Source: Caldicellulosiruptor kronotskyensis 2002
GTDB lineage: Bacteria; Bacillota; Thermoanaerobacteria; Caldicellulosiruptorales; Caldicellulosiruptoraceae
NCBI RefSeq assembly: GCF_000166775.1
Contig: NC_014720.1
Location: 1,106,001-1,170,000, forward strand
Length of the DNA stretch: 64,000 bases
Direction: 5' to 3'
Shown here: positions 26,251 to 34,781 of the stretch, piece after piece
Layout: each line of letters begins with the position of its first letter
Numbering within the stretch: position 1 is the first letter of the stretch
Made by a program: the position numbers and the translations under genes
Notes under the pieces: model-generated
What the model saw: the letters and a program-made list of their open reading frames with translations, nothing else
Databases searched by the model: none
What the model was told of the DNA's origin: nothing

Positions 26251-26454
26251 ATGAGAAAAGCAGTATTGAACAAAAGCATGTGTGATAGGTCTCCTTTTTG
26301 TCCTGCTTCGCGTTCGTGCAAGTTTGGTGCAATAAAAAGAAATGTAAGAGGATTTTTTGATGTAGAGATTGAAATTGACAAGGAAAAGTGTACTGGATGC
26401 GGTGTATGTGTAAGGTTTTGTCCGCAGGGAGCTATAAAGTTGGTTGAAGAGTAG
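26251..26454 (+). CDS. Small 4Fe-4S ferredoxin-like protein
   Basis: A 67-residue protein with one classical cluster motif at the C-terminus (CTGCGVCVRFCPQGA) and an N-terminal cysteine group with irregular spacing (Cys11, Cys17, Cys23: CDRSPFCPASRSC). The second group plus the CP cysteine could hold a second cluster or another metal. The start is ATG behind GGGGAAGGAG. It is followed at 11 nt by a CsoR-family repressor gene and is probably under its control. The protein may be a redox partner or metal/sulfur-linked electron carrier; the exact role is not known. Confidence 0.8.
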   Translation: MRKAVLNKSMCDRSPFCPASRSCKFGAIKRNVRGFFDVEIEIDKEKCTGCGVCVRFCPQGAIKLVEE

Positions 26455-26465
26455 GTGACTCTGAG

Positions 26466-26723
26466 GTGTCTGAGAATGAAAGGAAAGAAGAGGTTCTTTC
26501 AAGACTTAAAAATATCAAAGGTCACATAGAAGGAATTATTAAAATGGTAGAAGAAGAAAAAGAATGTGAAGAGATTATGCTCCAGATAATTGCTGTCAAG
26601 AAAGCTTTGGAAAAAGTGGGATATTATATAATAGAAAGTCATGCTGAAAAGTGCTTGTCAGATGATAAGAACAAGGCTCAGGTCCAAAAAATATTGAATA
26701 TCATGATGAAGTTTTTAAGTTGA
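26466..26723 (+). CDS. CsoR/RcnR-family metal- or persulfide-sensing repressor
   Basis: An 85-residue all-helical repressor. RLKNIKGHIEGIIKMVEE is the family signature, and the sensing residues are Cys34, His59 and Cys63, the C-H-C pattern of Cu(I)-sensing CsoR. CstR, which senses persulfide, keeps the two cysteines but not the His. Pattern therefore favours copper, yet the next genes are TusA and DsrE sulfur-carrier types and no copper ATPase or chaperone is near, which favours sulfur. The start is GTG behind AGGTGAC. A matching operator lies at 26195. Confidence 0.87.
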   Translation: MSENERKEEVLSRLKNIKGHIEGIIKMVEEEKECEEIMLQIIAVKKALEKVGYYIIESHAEKCLSDDKNKAQVQKILNIMMKFLS

Positions 26724-26907
26724 AAGGTAAAGTTGATATCTATTTTTCTCCTTTTGAATCCTTAAAAGTTTTTGTGTTTAAGAATGTTATTATTTTAACA
26801 ATCTAATTTTAAAAAAATTTTTTTGCAGAAGTTTGTTAAATAAATCTCATGAAAATGGGGTAACAATATAAAAGGTAAAAATAAAAATTTATGGAGGTGT
26901 ATTTAAA

Positions 26908-27132
26908 ATGGCAGAATATTTTATTGATGCAAAAGGACTTCAGTGTCCAGGACCTATTACTCAGCTTTTTAAACAAATGAAGGAAGCACAAAGTGGAGAT
27001 GTTGTAACAATTGAAGTGACAGACCCAGCGTTCAAACGTGATGTTGAGAGCTGGTGTAAAAAGACAAAGAATGAGCTTTTGGAGCTCAAAGAAGAAAATG
27101 GTGTAATTCAAGCAAAGATTAAAAAGGCTTAA
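26908..27132 (+). CDS. TusA-family sulfur carrier protein
   Basis: A 74-residue TusA/SirA-fold protein. Cys13 in the GLQCPGPI motif carries persulfide sulfur in this family, which passes sulfur from desulfurases to tRNA-thiolation or sulfur-oxidation enzymes. GGAGGTG lies 8-10 nt ahead of the ATG. It is followed by a DsrE-like gene, a standard partner. An iscS-type desulfurase and MnmA occur 30 kb away in this window. Confidence 0.92.
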   Translation: MAEYFIDAKGLQCPGPITQLFKQMKEAQSGDVVTIEVTDPAFKRDVESWCKKTKNELLELKEENGVIQAKIKKA

Positions 27133-27149
27133 AAGTGGGTGAGAAGATT

Positions 27150-27626
27150 ATGAGAGAAGACAAAAAGACAATCATTGTGTTTTCAAACGATATGGATAAG
27201 GTTATGGCAGCATTTGTAATTGCAACTGGTGCTGCTGCAATGGGTGATGAGGTCACAATGTTTTTTACATTCTGGGGTTTGAATGTTCTAAGAGATGCTA
27301 AGAAGAAGGCACAGGGCAAATCTTTCTTGGAAAAAATGTTTGGTGCTATGATGCCAAAAGGGGTTGAAAAACTCCCGCTTTCCAAGATGAACTTTTTAGG
27401 GATTGGTCCAAAGCTTATGAAATATATGATGAAAAAGAAAAATGTGATGATGTTACCTGAGATGATAAAACAGGCGCAAGAGCTTGGTATAAAGATGGTT
27501 GCATGTTCAATGTCTATGGATGTTATGGGAATAAAAAAAGAAGAATTAATTGATGGTGTTGAGATTGGCGGTGTTGCCACATACCTTGGTGAGGCGAGCG
27601 AAGCAGGTGTGAATCTGTTTATCTAA
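27150..27626 (+). CDS. DsrE/DsrF/DrsH-like sulfur-relay protein
   Basis: A 158-residue protein of the DsrE-like family (peroxiredoxin-family label in some databases). The N-terminal IIVFSNDMDKVMAAFVIATG and FFTFWGLNVLRD, a Met/Lys-rich central insert, and ACSMSMDVMGI with the likely persulfide-carrying cysteine are typical. ATG 27150 follows GGGTGAGAAG; GTG 27135 lies too close to the tusA stop. With TusA it should move persulfide sulfur, and the CsoR-like sensor upstream may report the same compound. Substrate unknown. Confidence 0.85.
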   Translation: MREDKKTIIVFSNDMDKVMAAFVIATGAAAMGDEVTMFFTFWGLNVLRDAKKKAQGKSFLEKMFGAMMPKGVEKLPLSKMNFLGIGPKLMKYMMKKKNVMMLPEMIKQAQELGIKMVACSMSMDVMGIKKEELIDGVEIGGVATYLGEASEAGVNLFI

Positions 27627-27649
27627 GTTAGGGGAATCTTAACTAATAG

Positions 27650-27680
27650 AGGCAGGAAAAACCCTGCCTTTTTGTTTTTT
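27650..27680 (+). terminator. Rho-independent terminator of tusA-dsrE
   Basis: AGGCAGG (27650-27656) pairs with CCTGCCT (27663-27669); a long T-rich tail follows. Confidence 0.85.
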
Positions 27681-27703
27681 TTGCTCTTTTGAAATCAAAA
27701 CTG

Positions 27704-27712
27704 TGATATAAT
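27704..27712 (+). promoter_or_regulatory. Extended -10 promoter of the radical SAM gene
   Basis: TGATATAAT with TG one base ahead of TATAAT; no good -35 at 17 nt. The same GTGATATAAT block precedes yerC and the toxin-antitoxin genes. Confidence 0.5.
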
Positions 27713-27757
27713 AATGGAGCAATAAAAAGTTTTTCAGTATCAGAAAGGAAAATCGCT

Positions 27758-29365
27758 ATGATACTGCTTGTTGCAATAAACTCAAAGTATGTTCATACAA
27801 ATTTAGCGGTAAGATACCTTTATCAGCTCTGCAAAGACAACTATCCATGTGAGTATATTGAGTTTAATATTAATCAGCCTTTGCAGGATGTACTTTATGA
27901 AATTTTGAGTAAAAAACCTGAATATGTTGCAATTTCAACATATATCTGGAACAGAAGCTATGTTGAAAAGCTTGTTGAAGGATTAAAAAAGGCGCAAAAA
28001 AGCATAAAAATAATTCTTGGCGGGCCAGAGGTGTATTTTGACAGCCTTGAAGAGTGGAAATTTGTAGACTCAATAATCAGAGGAGAAGGAGAGTATCCTT
28101 TTTTAGATTTGTGTGAGCATATTGCAGCTGGCAGGCAATATACTCAAAAAGAATATCCTCCATTTGATTTGAGTAAGCTTCCTTTTGCATACAAAGATGA
28201 AAAATTAGACACCAGCAGAATCTATTATTATGAAAGCAGCAGAGGCTGCCCTTTTAGATGTTCGTATTGTCTTTCTTCCATTGAAAAAGGTGTTCGATTT
28301 GCGCCACTTGAAAAGGTCTTTGAAGAGCTTGACTATCTTTTTAAAAAACAGGTAAGACTCATAAAGTTTGTTGACAGGACATTTAATGCAAACAAAGAAA
28401 GAGCAATAAAAATAATAGAATTTTGCAAACAAAAGTCTCAAGCTACTCAAGTACACTTTGAAATAGACCCAACACTTTTAGACAATGACATTATCAGTGC
28501 AATAAATAATTCTAAAGATGACCTTTTCAGACTTGAAATAGGTCTTCAGAGTTTCAATCCACAAACTCTTGATGCAATAGATAGATTTTTTGACATAGAT
28601 AAAATTGATAAAAACTTGAAAAAGCTTATGGAGAACAAAAAGGCCATTGTTCATCTTGACTTAATAGCGGGCTTGCCATATGAAGATTTTTTGAGTTTTA
28701 AAAGAAGTCTTGACAAGACCATATTGTATTTTGCCGATGAAGTTCAGCTTGGGTTTTTGAAGATGTTAAAAGGAACAAAGATAAGAAATGAAGCAACTAA
28801 ATACAATTATGAATTTTTCAAAGACCCACCATATGAGGTTATCTCAAATAGCTTTATTAGCTTTGAAGAGATTTATAAGCTTAAAAAGATAGAAGATTTA
28901 ATAGACAAAGTTTACAACAGGCAGTACCTATATTTTACTTTAAGATATATCTTTAAAATAGTCTCTCCATCAGAATTTTTTGAAAAACTCTCAAGTAAAA
29001 TGGATAGTAGTTTAAACACAAGAGAGTTTATAAAAGAGCTTTACAGAATCATTAAAGATAATTTTGTTTTAGACACAAATATATTGAACAGTTTGTTCAG
29101 ATTTGACATTCTAAGAAGGTTTCCGGAAGAATTTTTGCCTGAGGAATTGGCAATGACAAAAGAGGAAAAAGAAAGAATTAAACATGCAATATATCAAGCT
29201 AAAGAATACCAAGATATCGGAGAACCAAAAGAGATTATAAGAAGATCAAGAGCTTGCATATTTGAATTTGACATCGAAAGGTTTGTAGAAGATAATAGTA
29301 TTGAAAAAGGGAATTTTTTATATATCTTTTTTGGAGAAAAAATAAAGAAGATAAAACTTCAGTGA
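27758..29365 (+). CDS. B12-binding radical SAM protein with DUF4080 C-terminus
   Basis: A 535-residue protein in three parts. The N-terminal cobalamin-binding-like Rossmann domain (about 1-125) has NSKYVHTNLAVRYL and ILGGPEV. The radical SAM barrel (about 155-370) has the cluster motif SRGCPFRCSYC and later IGLQSFNPQTL. The C-terminal DUF4080-type region (about 370-535) has no known role. Many such proteins modify lipids, peptides or RNA by radical chemistry, but this subgroup has no assigned substrate. The next gene is a small cysteine-rich protein 18 nt downstream. Confidence 0.88.
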   Translation: MILLVAINSKYVHTNLAVRYLYQLCKDNYPCEYIEFNINQPLQDVLYEILSKKPEYVAISTYIWNRSYVEKLVEGLKKAQKSIKIILGGPEVYFDSLEEWKFVDSIIRGEGEYPFLDLCEHIAAGRQYTQKEYPPFDLSKLPFAYKDEKLDTSRIYYYESSRGCPFRCSYCLSSIEKGVRFAPLEKVFEELDYLFKKQVRLIKFVDRTFNANKERAIKIIEFCKQKSQATQVHFEIDPTLLDNDIISAINNSKDDLFRLEIGLQSFNPQTLDAIDRFFDIDKIDKNLKKLMENKKAIVHLDLIAGLPYEDFLSFKRSLDKTILYFADEVQLGFLKMLKGTKIRNEATKYNYEFFKDPPYEVISNSFISFEEIYKLKKIEDLIDKVYNRQYLYFTLRYIFKIVSPSEFFEKLSSKMDSSLNTREFIKELYRIIKDNFVLDTNILNSLFRFDILRRFPEEFLPEELAMTKEEKERIKHAIYQAKEYQDIGEPKEIIRRSRACIFEFDIERFVEDNSIEKGNFLYIFFGEKIKKIKLQ

Positions 29366-29383
29366 AAAGGAGGAAAGGGTAAT

Positions 29384-29584
29384 ATGGAGTGTACACTTTC
29401 AAAAAACCTTTCAATCTGCACATGTACTTATGAACCGTGTTCAAGAAAGGGAAGATGCTGCGAGTGTTTGCACTATCACAGGAAAAATGGACAGCTCCCT
29501 GCCTGCTATTTTTCAAAAGAAGCAGAAAGAACATATGACCGTTCAATAGAAAACTTCATTCGTGACTATTCTTCAAGGAAATAA
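29384..29584 (+). CDS. Small cysteine-rich protein (DUF6485-like)
   Basis: A 66-residue protein with eight cysteines (Cys3, 12, 14, 19, 25, 26, 28, 41) in the N-terminal 41 residues, a pattern that suggests a bound zinc or Fe-S cluster. It resembles the DUF6485 family of small cytosolic proteins. ATG 29384 follows AAAAGGAGGAAAGGG. It is the second gene of a unit with the radical SAM protein, so it could be an accessory protein or substrate of that enzyme (inference). It ends before a bidirectional terminator. Confidence 0.75.
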   Translation: MECTLSKNLSICTCTYEPCSRKGRCCECLHYHRKNGQLPACYFSKEAERTYDRSIENFIRDYSSRK

Positions 29585-29594
29585 AAAGTGAAGT

Positions 29595-29640
29595 AAAAGT
29601 GGGCAGACAACAGATTTTTACTTTCATCTGCCCGCTTTTA
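29595..29640. terminator. Bidirectional terminator
   Basis: AAAAGTGGGCAGA (29595-29607) and TCTGCCCGCTTTT (29627-29639), one G-T pair; between the convergent cysteine-rich protein gene and mntH. Confidence 0.85.
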
Positions 29641-29644
29641 TTTT

Positions 29645-30859
29645 TTATAAAGATGTGATGAGCAGAAAAACATCAAGTCCTATTACTAAAGCTGCCACAA
29701 TCAGAAGAATTATTTTATCTGCTAAAGAGTTTGCAAATTTACCCATAACTTTTTTGGATGACGTCAGGTATATTTGAAGAATGATTGTAATTGGCAGCTG
29801 CAAGCTCAAGAGCATCTGTGAGATTATCAGAGCTTTGAAAGGGTTTGAGATAAAAAGTATTATGATAGATGCTAACACCAATGGAATGATAATTCCAACT
29901 TTAGTTGGCAGCTCTTCAATATTATAAGGCCTTTTATAAAGTCCTGCCATGATAGTTCCACCTGTATATGCAGCTGTTATGCTTGAGGAGATGCCAGAAA
30001 GCAATAAAGCGAATGCAAAAATTGTTGCAGAGAAACTTCCCAAAATGGGTTTTAACATCTGCTGAGCCTGTGGCAGCGATTCAACAGCAATACCTTTTGA
30101 GTAAAAGGTTGCATGAGCTATTATAATCATACTGCTGTTAATTAAAAATCCTATAAACATTGAAAAAAGTGTATCAACAAACTCGAATTTGAGCTGATGT
30201 TTTATTAACTTTTCGTCTTGAGTATTCCATTGCCTGCTCTGAATTATTTCAGAGTGCAAAAACAAATTGTGTGGCATGACAACTGCACCAAGGATTGAAA
30301 GAACCACAACCAATGAACCAGAAGGTATGCTTGGAGTTATCCAGCCAAAGACAACATCTTTTACAGGGACCTTCACAAGAAAAAGTTCTATCAAAAAGGA
30401 AAGACCTATCAGCGACACAAACGCAATTATCCACCTTTCAACCTTTTTATATGAGTTAGAAAATAAGAAAAATATAGTAAAAGGCAGGATGATTAAACAT
30501 CCAAGCTTAATAGGAATTTTAAAAAGCATCTCAAGGGCAATTGCTGCGCCTAAGATTTCTGCCATAGCAGTTGAAACTGTTGCCAGCATGGCAGATGAAA
30601 GCACAACTGTGGCAAGAGATTTATTAAGATAGATTGAAGTTGCTTCAGCCAAGCAAAGACCTGTTGCAATGCCAAGATGAGCTGCGTTGTGCTGAAGCAC
30701 TATTAAAATTATGGTGGATAGTAAAACTACCCACAAAAGATTTAAACCAAAGCTACTGCCAGCAGCCACGTTTGATGCCCAGTTTCCGGGATCGATAAAT
30801 CCCACTGTGACAAGAAGACCTGGCCCTATGTATTTAAGTATTTCTCTTGCGTTTTTCAT
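29645..30859 (-). CDS. mntH: NRAMP-family divalent metal (Mn/Fe) transporter
   Basis: A 404-residue membrane protein with about 11 helices. The metal-site motifs are intact: DPGN (Asp23-Asn26) in helix 1 and MPHN in helix 6. These proteins import Mn2+ or Fe2+ with protons. The start is ATG 30859. It is divergent from the M18 aminopeptidase, an enzyme that needs divalent metal. I see no convincing MntR or Fur box in the 216-base gap between the two starts. Confidence 0.92.
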   Translation of the reverse strand: MKNAREILKYIGPGLLVTVGFIDPGNWASNVAAGSSFGLNLLWVVLLSTIILIVLQHNAAHLGIATGLCLAEATSIYLNKSLATVVLSSAMLATVSTAMAEILGAAIALEMLFKIPIKLGCLIILPFTIFFLFSNSYKKVERWIIAFVSLIGLSFLIELFLVKVPVKDVVFGWITPSIPSGSLVVVLSILGAVVMPHNLFLHSEIIQSRQWNTQDEKLIKHQLKFEFVDTLFSMFIGFLINSSMIIIAHATFYSKGIAVESLPQAQQMLKPILGSFSATIFAFALLLSGISSSITAAYTGGTIMAGLYKRPYNIEELPTKVGIIIPLVLASIIILFISNPFKALIISQMLLSLQLPITIILQIYLTSSKKVMGKFANSLADKIILLIVAALVIGLDVFLLITSL

Positions 30860-31075
30860 TTTGTGCTGCCTTTCACACCTTTCTTCTTAAAGTAATTTTA
30901 TGAAATATCTTCTAAAGTGGTGAATGATAAATAGGAAATCTTATTCTTAAACTCTTATATTAAAATTAATACCCAAAAAAAGAGGATTGTGATATCATAG
31001 TTTGTGTGAAGCAGAAGAAATATTTATTGTATAAAAATTTGAATTTTCGACATTAAGACATTGGAGGTTATGAAA

Positions 31076-32503
31076 ATGAACGAAAAGTCTTATGGCCAGG
31101 AGCTTTATGAAAAATTATCCTACACTTCAAAAAATGCATGGGAAGTTTTAAAAGAAGAAGAAAAGCCTTTTGTTTTTGATTTGGCAGAAAAGTATAAGCA
31201 CTTTTTGAACTGTGCAAAGACAGAAAGAGAAGTTGTTGAATATTTCATAGAAAGAGCTAAAGAAAAAGGATATAAAGAATTTAACAATAATATCCAAGAA
31301 TTAAAGCCAGGTGATAAAGTATATTTTGTCAACAATAACAAAAGCATCTTGTTTGCTCATATAGGCAAAAAGCCTTTAAAGGAAGGATTTAATCTGATAG
31401 GTAGCCATATAGATTCTCCACGACTTGACTTAAAACCAAAGCCACTATATGAGTCAAGTGAGCTTGCTCTTTTGAAGACACACTACTATGGTGGCATTAA
31501 AAAATATCACTGGGTAAATGTACCACTTAGCATCCACGGAGTTGTTGTGAAAAGTGATGGTTCAAAAGTAAAGATTACAATTGGTGAAGATGAAAATGAC
31601 CCTGTTTTTTATATAACAGACCTTCTTGTTCACTTATCTTCTGAGCAGCTTCAGAAAAAGGCAAGCGAGGCAATTCCCGCTGAAAACTTGAATGTGCTCA
31701 TAGGAAGTATGCCGTTTAATGATGAGAAGGTGAAAGAAAAAGTAAAACTTAATGTTTTGAAGATTCTGAATGAAAAATATGGTATTACAGAAGAAGATCT
31801 TATTTCAGCTGACATTGAAGTTGTGCCGGCTGCAAAAGCGCGTGATGTGGGACTTGACAGAAGCCTAATTGGCGCATATGGTCAGGATGACAGAGCGTGC
31901 AGTTTTTTGGCAGCAGAAGCTATATTCTCAATTGATGAAATTCCGGAAAAGACTGCAATAGTCTACTTGGTTGACAAAGAGGAAATAGGAAGTGTAGGAA
32001 TATCAAGCGCTGAGGCAAGCTTTTTTGATATATCAGTTGCAAAGCTAATGAAAGCATTGGGTGAGTACGAGAATAGCCTTGATTTGGCTCTTTGCTTTGA
32101 AAACTCAGCAGCAATTTCGGGTGATGTTGCAGCAGCCCTTGACCCAACATATGAAAGTGCTTATGATAAGCTCAATTCTACGCTAATTGGCCACGGTGTT
32201 ACTATTGAAAAGTATACAGGAGTTAGAGGCAAATACAGTGGTTCTGAAGCAACAGCAGAGTATGTGGGCAAAATCAGAAACTTTTTGAATTCAAATAACA
32301 TTTGCTGGCAGACAGGTCTTTTAGGTAAAGTTGACCAAGGCGGTGGCGGTACAATTGCTATGTTTATCGCAAGAAAAATGATAAATGTAATAGACTCAGG
32401 TGTTCCAGTTTTGTCTATGCACTCAACATTTGAAATAACAAGCAAAGTTGATGTGTATATGACATATAAGTTTTATAGTAAATTTCTGAGAAAGTTTGAA
32501 TAA
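31076..32503 (+). CDS. M18-family zinc aminopeptidase
   Basis: A 475-residue metallopeptidase of the aspartyl aminopeptidase family. Metal and catalytic residues lie in GSHIDSPRLDLKP, GAYGQDDRAC, DKEEIGSVG and the C-terminal SMHSTFEI. It trims N-terminal residues from peptides in the cytoplasm, forming a large tetrahedral oligomer in known cases. ATG 31076 is 8 nt after GGAGG (31063-31067); earlier in-frame starts overlap that site. Confidence 0.93.
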   Translation: MNEKSYGQELYEKLSYTSKNAWEVLKEEEKPFVFDLAEKYKHFLNCAKTEREVVEYFIERAKEKGYKEFNNNIQELKPGDKVYFVNNNKSILFAHIGKKPLKEGFNLIGSHIDSPRLDLKPKPLYESSELALLKTHYYGGIKKYHWVNVPLSIHGVVVKSDGSKVKITIGEDENDPVFYITDLLVHLSSEQLQKKASEAIPAENLNVLIGSMPFNDEKVKEKVKLNVLKILNEKYGITEEDLISADIEVVPAAKARDVGLDRSLIGAYGQDDRACSFLAAEAIFSIDEIPEKTAIVYLVDKEEIGSVGISSAEASFFDISVAKLMKALGEYENSLDLALCFENSAAISGDVAAALDPTYESAYDKLNSTLIGHGVTIEKYTGVRGKYSGSEATAEYVGKIRNFLNSNNICWQTGLLGKVDQGGGGTIAMFIARKMINVIDSGVPVLSMHSTFEITSKVDVYMTYKFYSKFLRKFE

Positions 32504-32508
32504 AATAG

Positions 32509-32550
32509 AAGGGCTCTTGGCGTTTTGTGCCACATGAGCCCTTTTTATTT
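32509..32550. terminator. Bidirectional terminator
   Basis: AAGGGCTC (32509-32516) and GAGCCCTT (32536-32543) with an inner TGGC/GCCA pairing and a T run on the plus side; between the M18 gene and the phosphohexomutase gene. Confidence 0.85.
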
Positions 32551-33936
32551 CATTTTCTCTATAAGCTTCACAGCCTCATCTAAAAGTCTTTTGACCTCAT
32601 CTTTGGTAAACTGTTCTGTGTAAACTCTCAAAACTGGTTCTGTGCCAGATGCTCTGAAGAGTATCCATGAGCCATCTTCAAAGACATATTTATAGCCGTC
32701 TAATGTTTGAATCTCTTTAATTTTTCTGCCTGCAAACTCTGTGTTTTGGGAAATCATCTTCAACGTCTTTTCTTTGATTTCGTTTGGCAAATGCAGGTCA
32801 ACTCTGTCATAGTAGTGATAACCTATTTCTTTAAAAAGCTCATCAAGTATTTGACCAATTGGTTTTTGATGGTATGCCATAATTTCAAGGAGCAGCAAGC
32901 TACACAAAATTCCATCTCTTTCAGGTATATGATTTTTAATTCCAATACCTCCGCTTTCCTCGCCACCAATGAGAATGTCTTCTTTTAAGAAAAGTTCGCA
33001 GATATATTTAAAACCAATCGGTGTTTCGTAGATTTTGAGACCGTACTTGTTTGCCAAAATAGGAACCATATTGGTTGTTGAAAATGTTTTTACAACACCA
33101 CCCTTTAAACCTTTCACTTCAACTAAATGTCTCAGAAGAAGTGCATATATTCTATGTGAATCAATAAACTCTCCTTTTTCATCAACAGCGCCAACTCTAT
33201 CTGCATCACCATCTGTTGCAAGACCGATGTCTGCTTTGTTTTGGACAACTGTATCAATTAATTTTCCAAGATTTTTATAAATAGGTTCTGGATTGACTCC
33301 TCCAAAGTATGGGTTTCGCTCATCTCTTATCTGGGTGTGTTTGATTCCATATTTTTCTAACAATGTTTTTACATATCCAACTCCTGCACCGTGCATTGGG
33401 TCTATTATTGCAAATGGTTTGGATTTTGCAATGAGGTTTAAATCTACAAGCTTTTCAATGTGCTCAAAATACTCTTTATCAGGGTCTATAAAAGAAAAGA
33501 GATTACTACTTTCAGGCTCAGCAAATTTTACTTCATTTTTATATAAATGTTTTTCTATTTCGGCAATTATAGAAGGAAGAGCTGACCCACCATAATCACC
33601 TTTAAATTTTATACCATTCCACTGTGGTGGATTGTGACTTGCTGTAATCATTATAGCTCCTGCCAAATTCATGTTTTTGACAGTAAATGATACAACAGGT
33701 GTTGGTGTTGGCTTTTTTGTAAGATATGTCTTTATCCCGTTTGCAACAAGAACCCCTGCGCAAAGACGAGCATACTCTTCTGACATAAACCTTGTGTCAT
33801 ACCCTACCAAAACAGGTCTTTTGTCATCAATTTCTTTGATATAATCAGCAATTGCCTGAGCAACAATCTTTACATTGTCAAAGGTGTAATCTTTGCTAAT
33901 CACAGCTCTCCAGCCATCTGTGCCAAATTTTATCAT
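32545..33936 (-). CDS. Phosphoglucomutase/phosphomannomutase family protein
   Basis: A 463-residue alpha-D-phosphohexomutase. Phosphoserine loop TASHNPPQWNGIKFK, metal loop DGDADRVG, sugar-binding GGEESGGIG and phosphate-binding RASGTEPVLRVY are all present in order. It interconverts hexose-1- and -6-phosphates for wall or storage polysaccharide precursors. Glucose, mannose or glucosamine preference cannot be decided. AGGAGGTGA lies just upstream of the ATG. Confidence 0.92.
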   Translation of the reverse strand: MIKFGTDGWRAVISKDYTFDNVKIVAQAIADYIKEIDDKRPVLVGYDTRFMSEEYARLCAGVLVANGIKTYLTKKPTPTPVVSFTVKNMNLAGAIMITASHNPPQWNGIKFKGDYGGSALPSIIAEIEKHLYKNEVKFAEPESSNLFSFIDPDKEYFEHIEKLVDLNLIAKSKPFAIIDPMHGAGVGYVKTLLEKYGIKHTQIRDERNPYFGGVNPEPIYKNLGKLIDTVVQNKADIGLATDGDADRVGAVDEKGEFIDSHRIYALLLRHLVEVKGLKGGVVKTFSTTNMVPILANKYGLKIYETPIGFKYICELFLKEDILIGGEESGGIGIKNHIPERDGILCSLLLLEIMAYHQKPIGQILDELFKEIGYHYYDRVDLHLPNEIKEKTLKMISQNTEFAGRKIKEIQTLDGYKYVFEDGSWILFRASGTEPVLRVYTEQFTKDEVKRLLDEAVKLIEKMK

Positions 33937-34076
33937 GATCCTTCACCTCCTGCAAAGAAATAATGATTGTGCTATAATAAATCTTGAAACCACTATATAG
34001 TATACAAGAGTTTCAGAATTTTTTCAAATATTTGAAAGGAATTGTCTAAACTTTTATAAAGAAAGGGAATTTCAAG

Positions 34077-34781
34077 ATGTCTGCGTACACTGTGTATATA
34101 GTTGACGACGAAAAGGATATATTAGAGCTTGTATCTGAATATTTGACTCAAAAAGGCTATTCAGTTAAAACCTTTGAGAATGGCGAAAGTTTTTTAAAAG
34201 AATTTGAAAAAAGTGAACCTGATATAGTTATACTTGATATTATGCTTCCGGACATTGACGGTTATGAGATTTGTAAAAGAATAAGAAAAAATAGCGAAGT
34301 GCCGATTATAATGCTGTCTGCAAAGGGAGAAGAGCTTGACAAAGTTTTGGGGCTTGAACTTGGAAGTGACGATTACATACCAAAGCCGTTTTCTCTTTCA
34401 GAACTTGAAGCAAGAATAAAAAAGATTTTACGACGAGTAAACAAAAGTCCAATAAAACAGGATAATGTCATAGAAATGTTTGGTATAAAGGTTGATTTTA
34501 ATCAGCGAAATGTTTTTTATAATGGCACACATATAGAACTTTCGCCAAAGGAATTTGAAACATTTGCACTTCTTTTGAAAGAGTCAAATAAGGTTTTGAA
34601 GAGAAACTGTATATTAGAAAGAATATGGGGAGACCCTGCTTTATATGATGAAAGGATGGTTGATGATGTTATCAAAAGGCTTAGAAAAAAGATTTTGCAA
34701 TACAACTTGCCTGTTGAGATAAAGACGATGTGGGGTTTAGGATACAAGCTTGAGGAGAAAAAAGATGAGTATAAAGATTAA
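34077..34781 (+). CDS. OmpR/PhoB-family response regulator
   Basis: A 234-residue regulator. The receiver domain has the acidic pair at 10-11, phosphorylated Asp54 (VILDIMLPDIDG) and Lys in DYIPKPFS. The winged-helix output domain (about 130-228) has HIELSPKEFETFALLL and DDVIKRLRKKI. It overlaps the next kinase gene, so the two form a cognate pair. Targets and signal are unknown. Confidence 0.93.
   Translation: MSAYTVYIVDDEKDILELVSEYLTQKGYSVKTFENGESFLKEFEKSEPDIVILDIMLPDIDGYEICKRIRKNSEVPIIMLSAKGEELDKVLGLELGSDDYIPKPFSLSELEARIKKILRRVNKSPIKQDNVIEMFGIKVDFNQRNVFYNGTHIELSPKEFETFALLLKESNKVLKRNCILERIWGDPALYDERMVDDVIKRLRKKILQYNLPVEIKTMWGLGYKLEEKKDEYKD

Noticed and set aside
27119..27580. 153-codon minus-strand frame
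   Set aside because: Antisense to the DsrE-like gene; its Ile/Phe-rich translation reflects the complement of Lys/Met-rich coding.
30860..31075. MntR or Fur box upstream of mntH
   Set aside because: The gap is AT-rich but has no convincing palindrome of either type.
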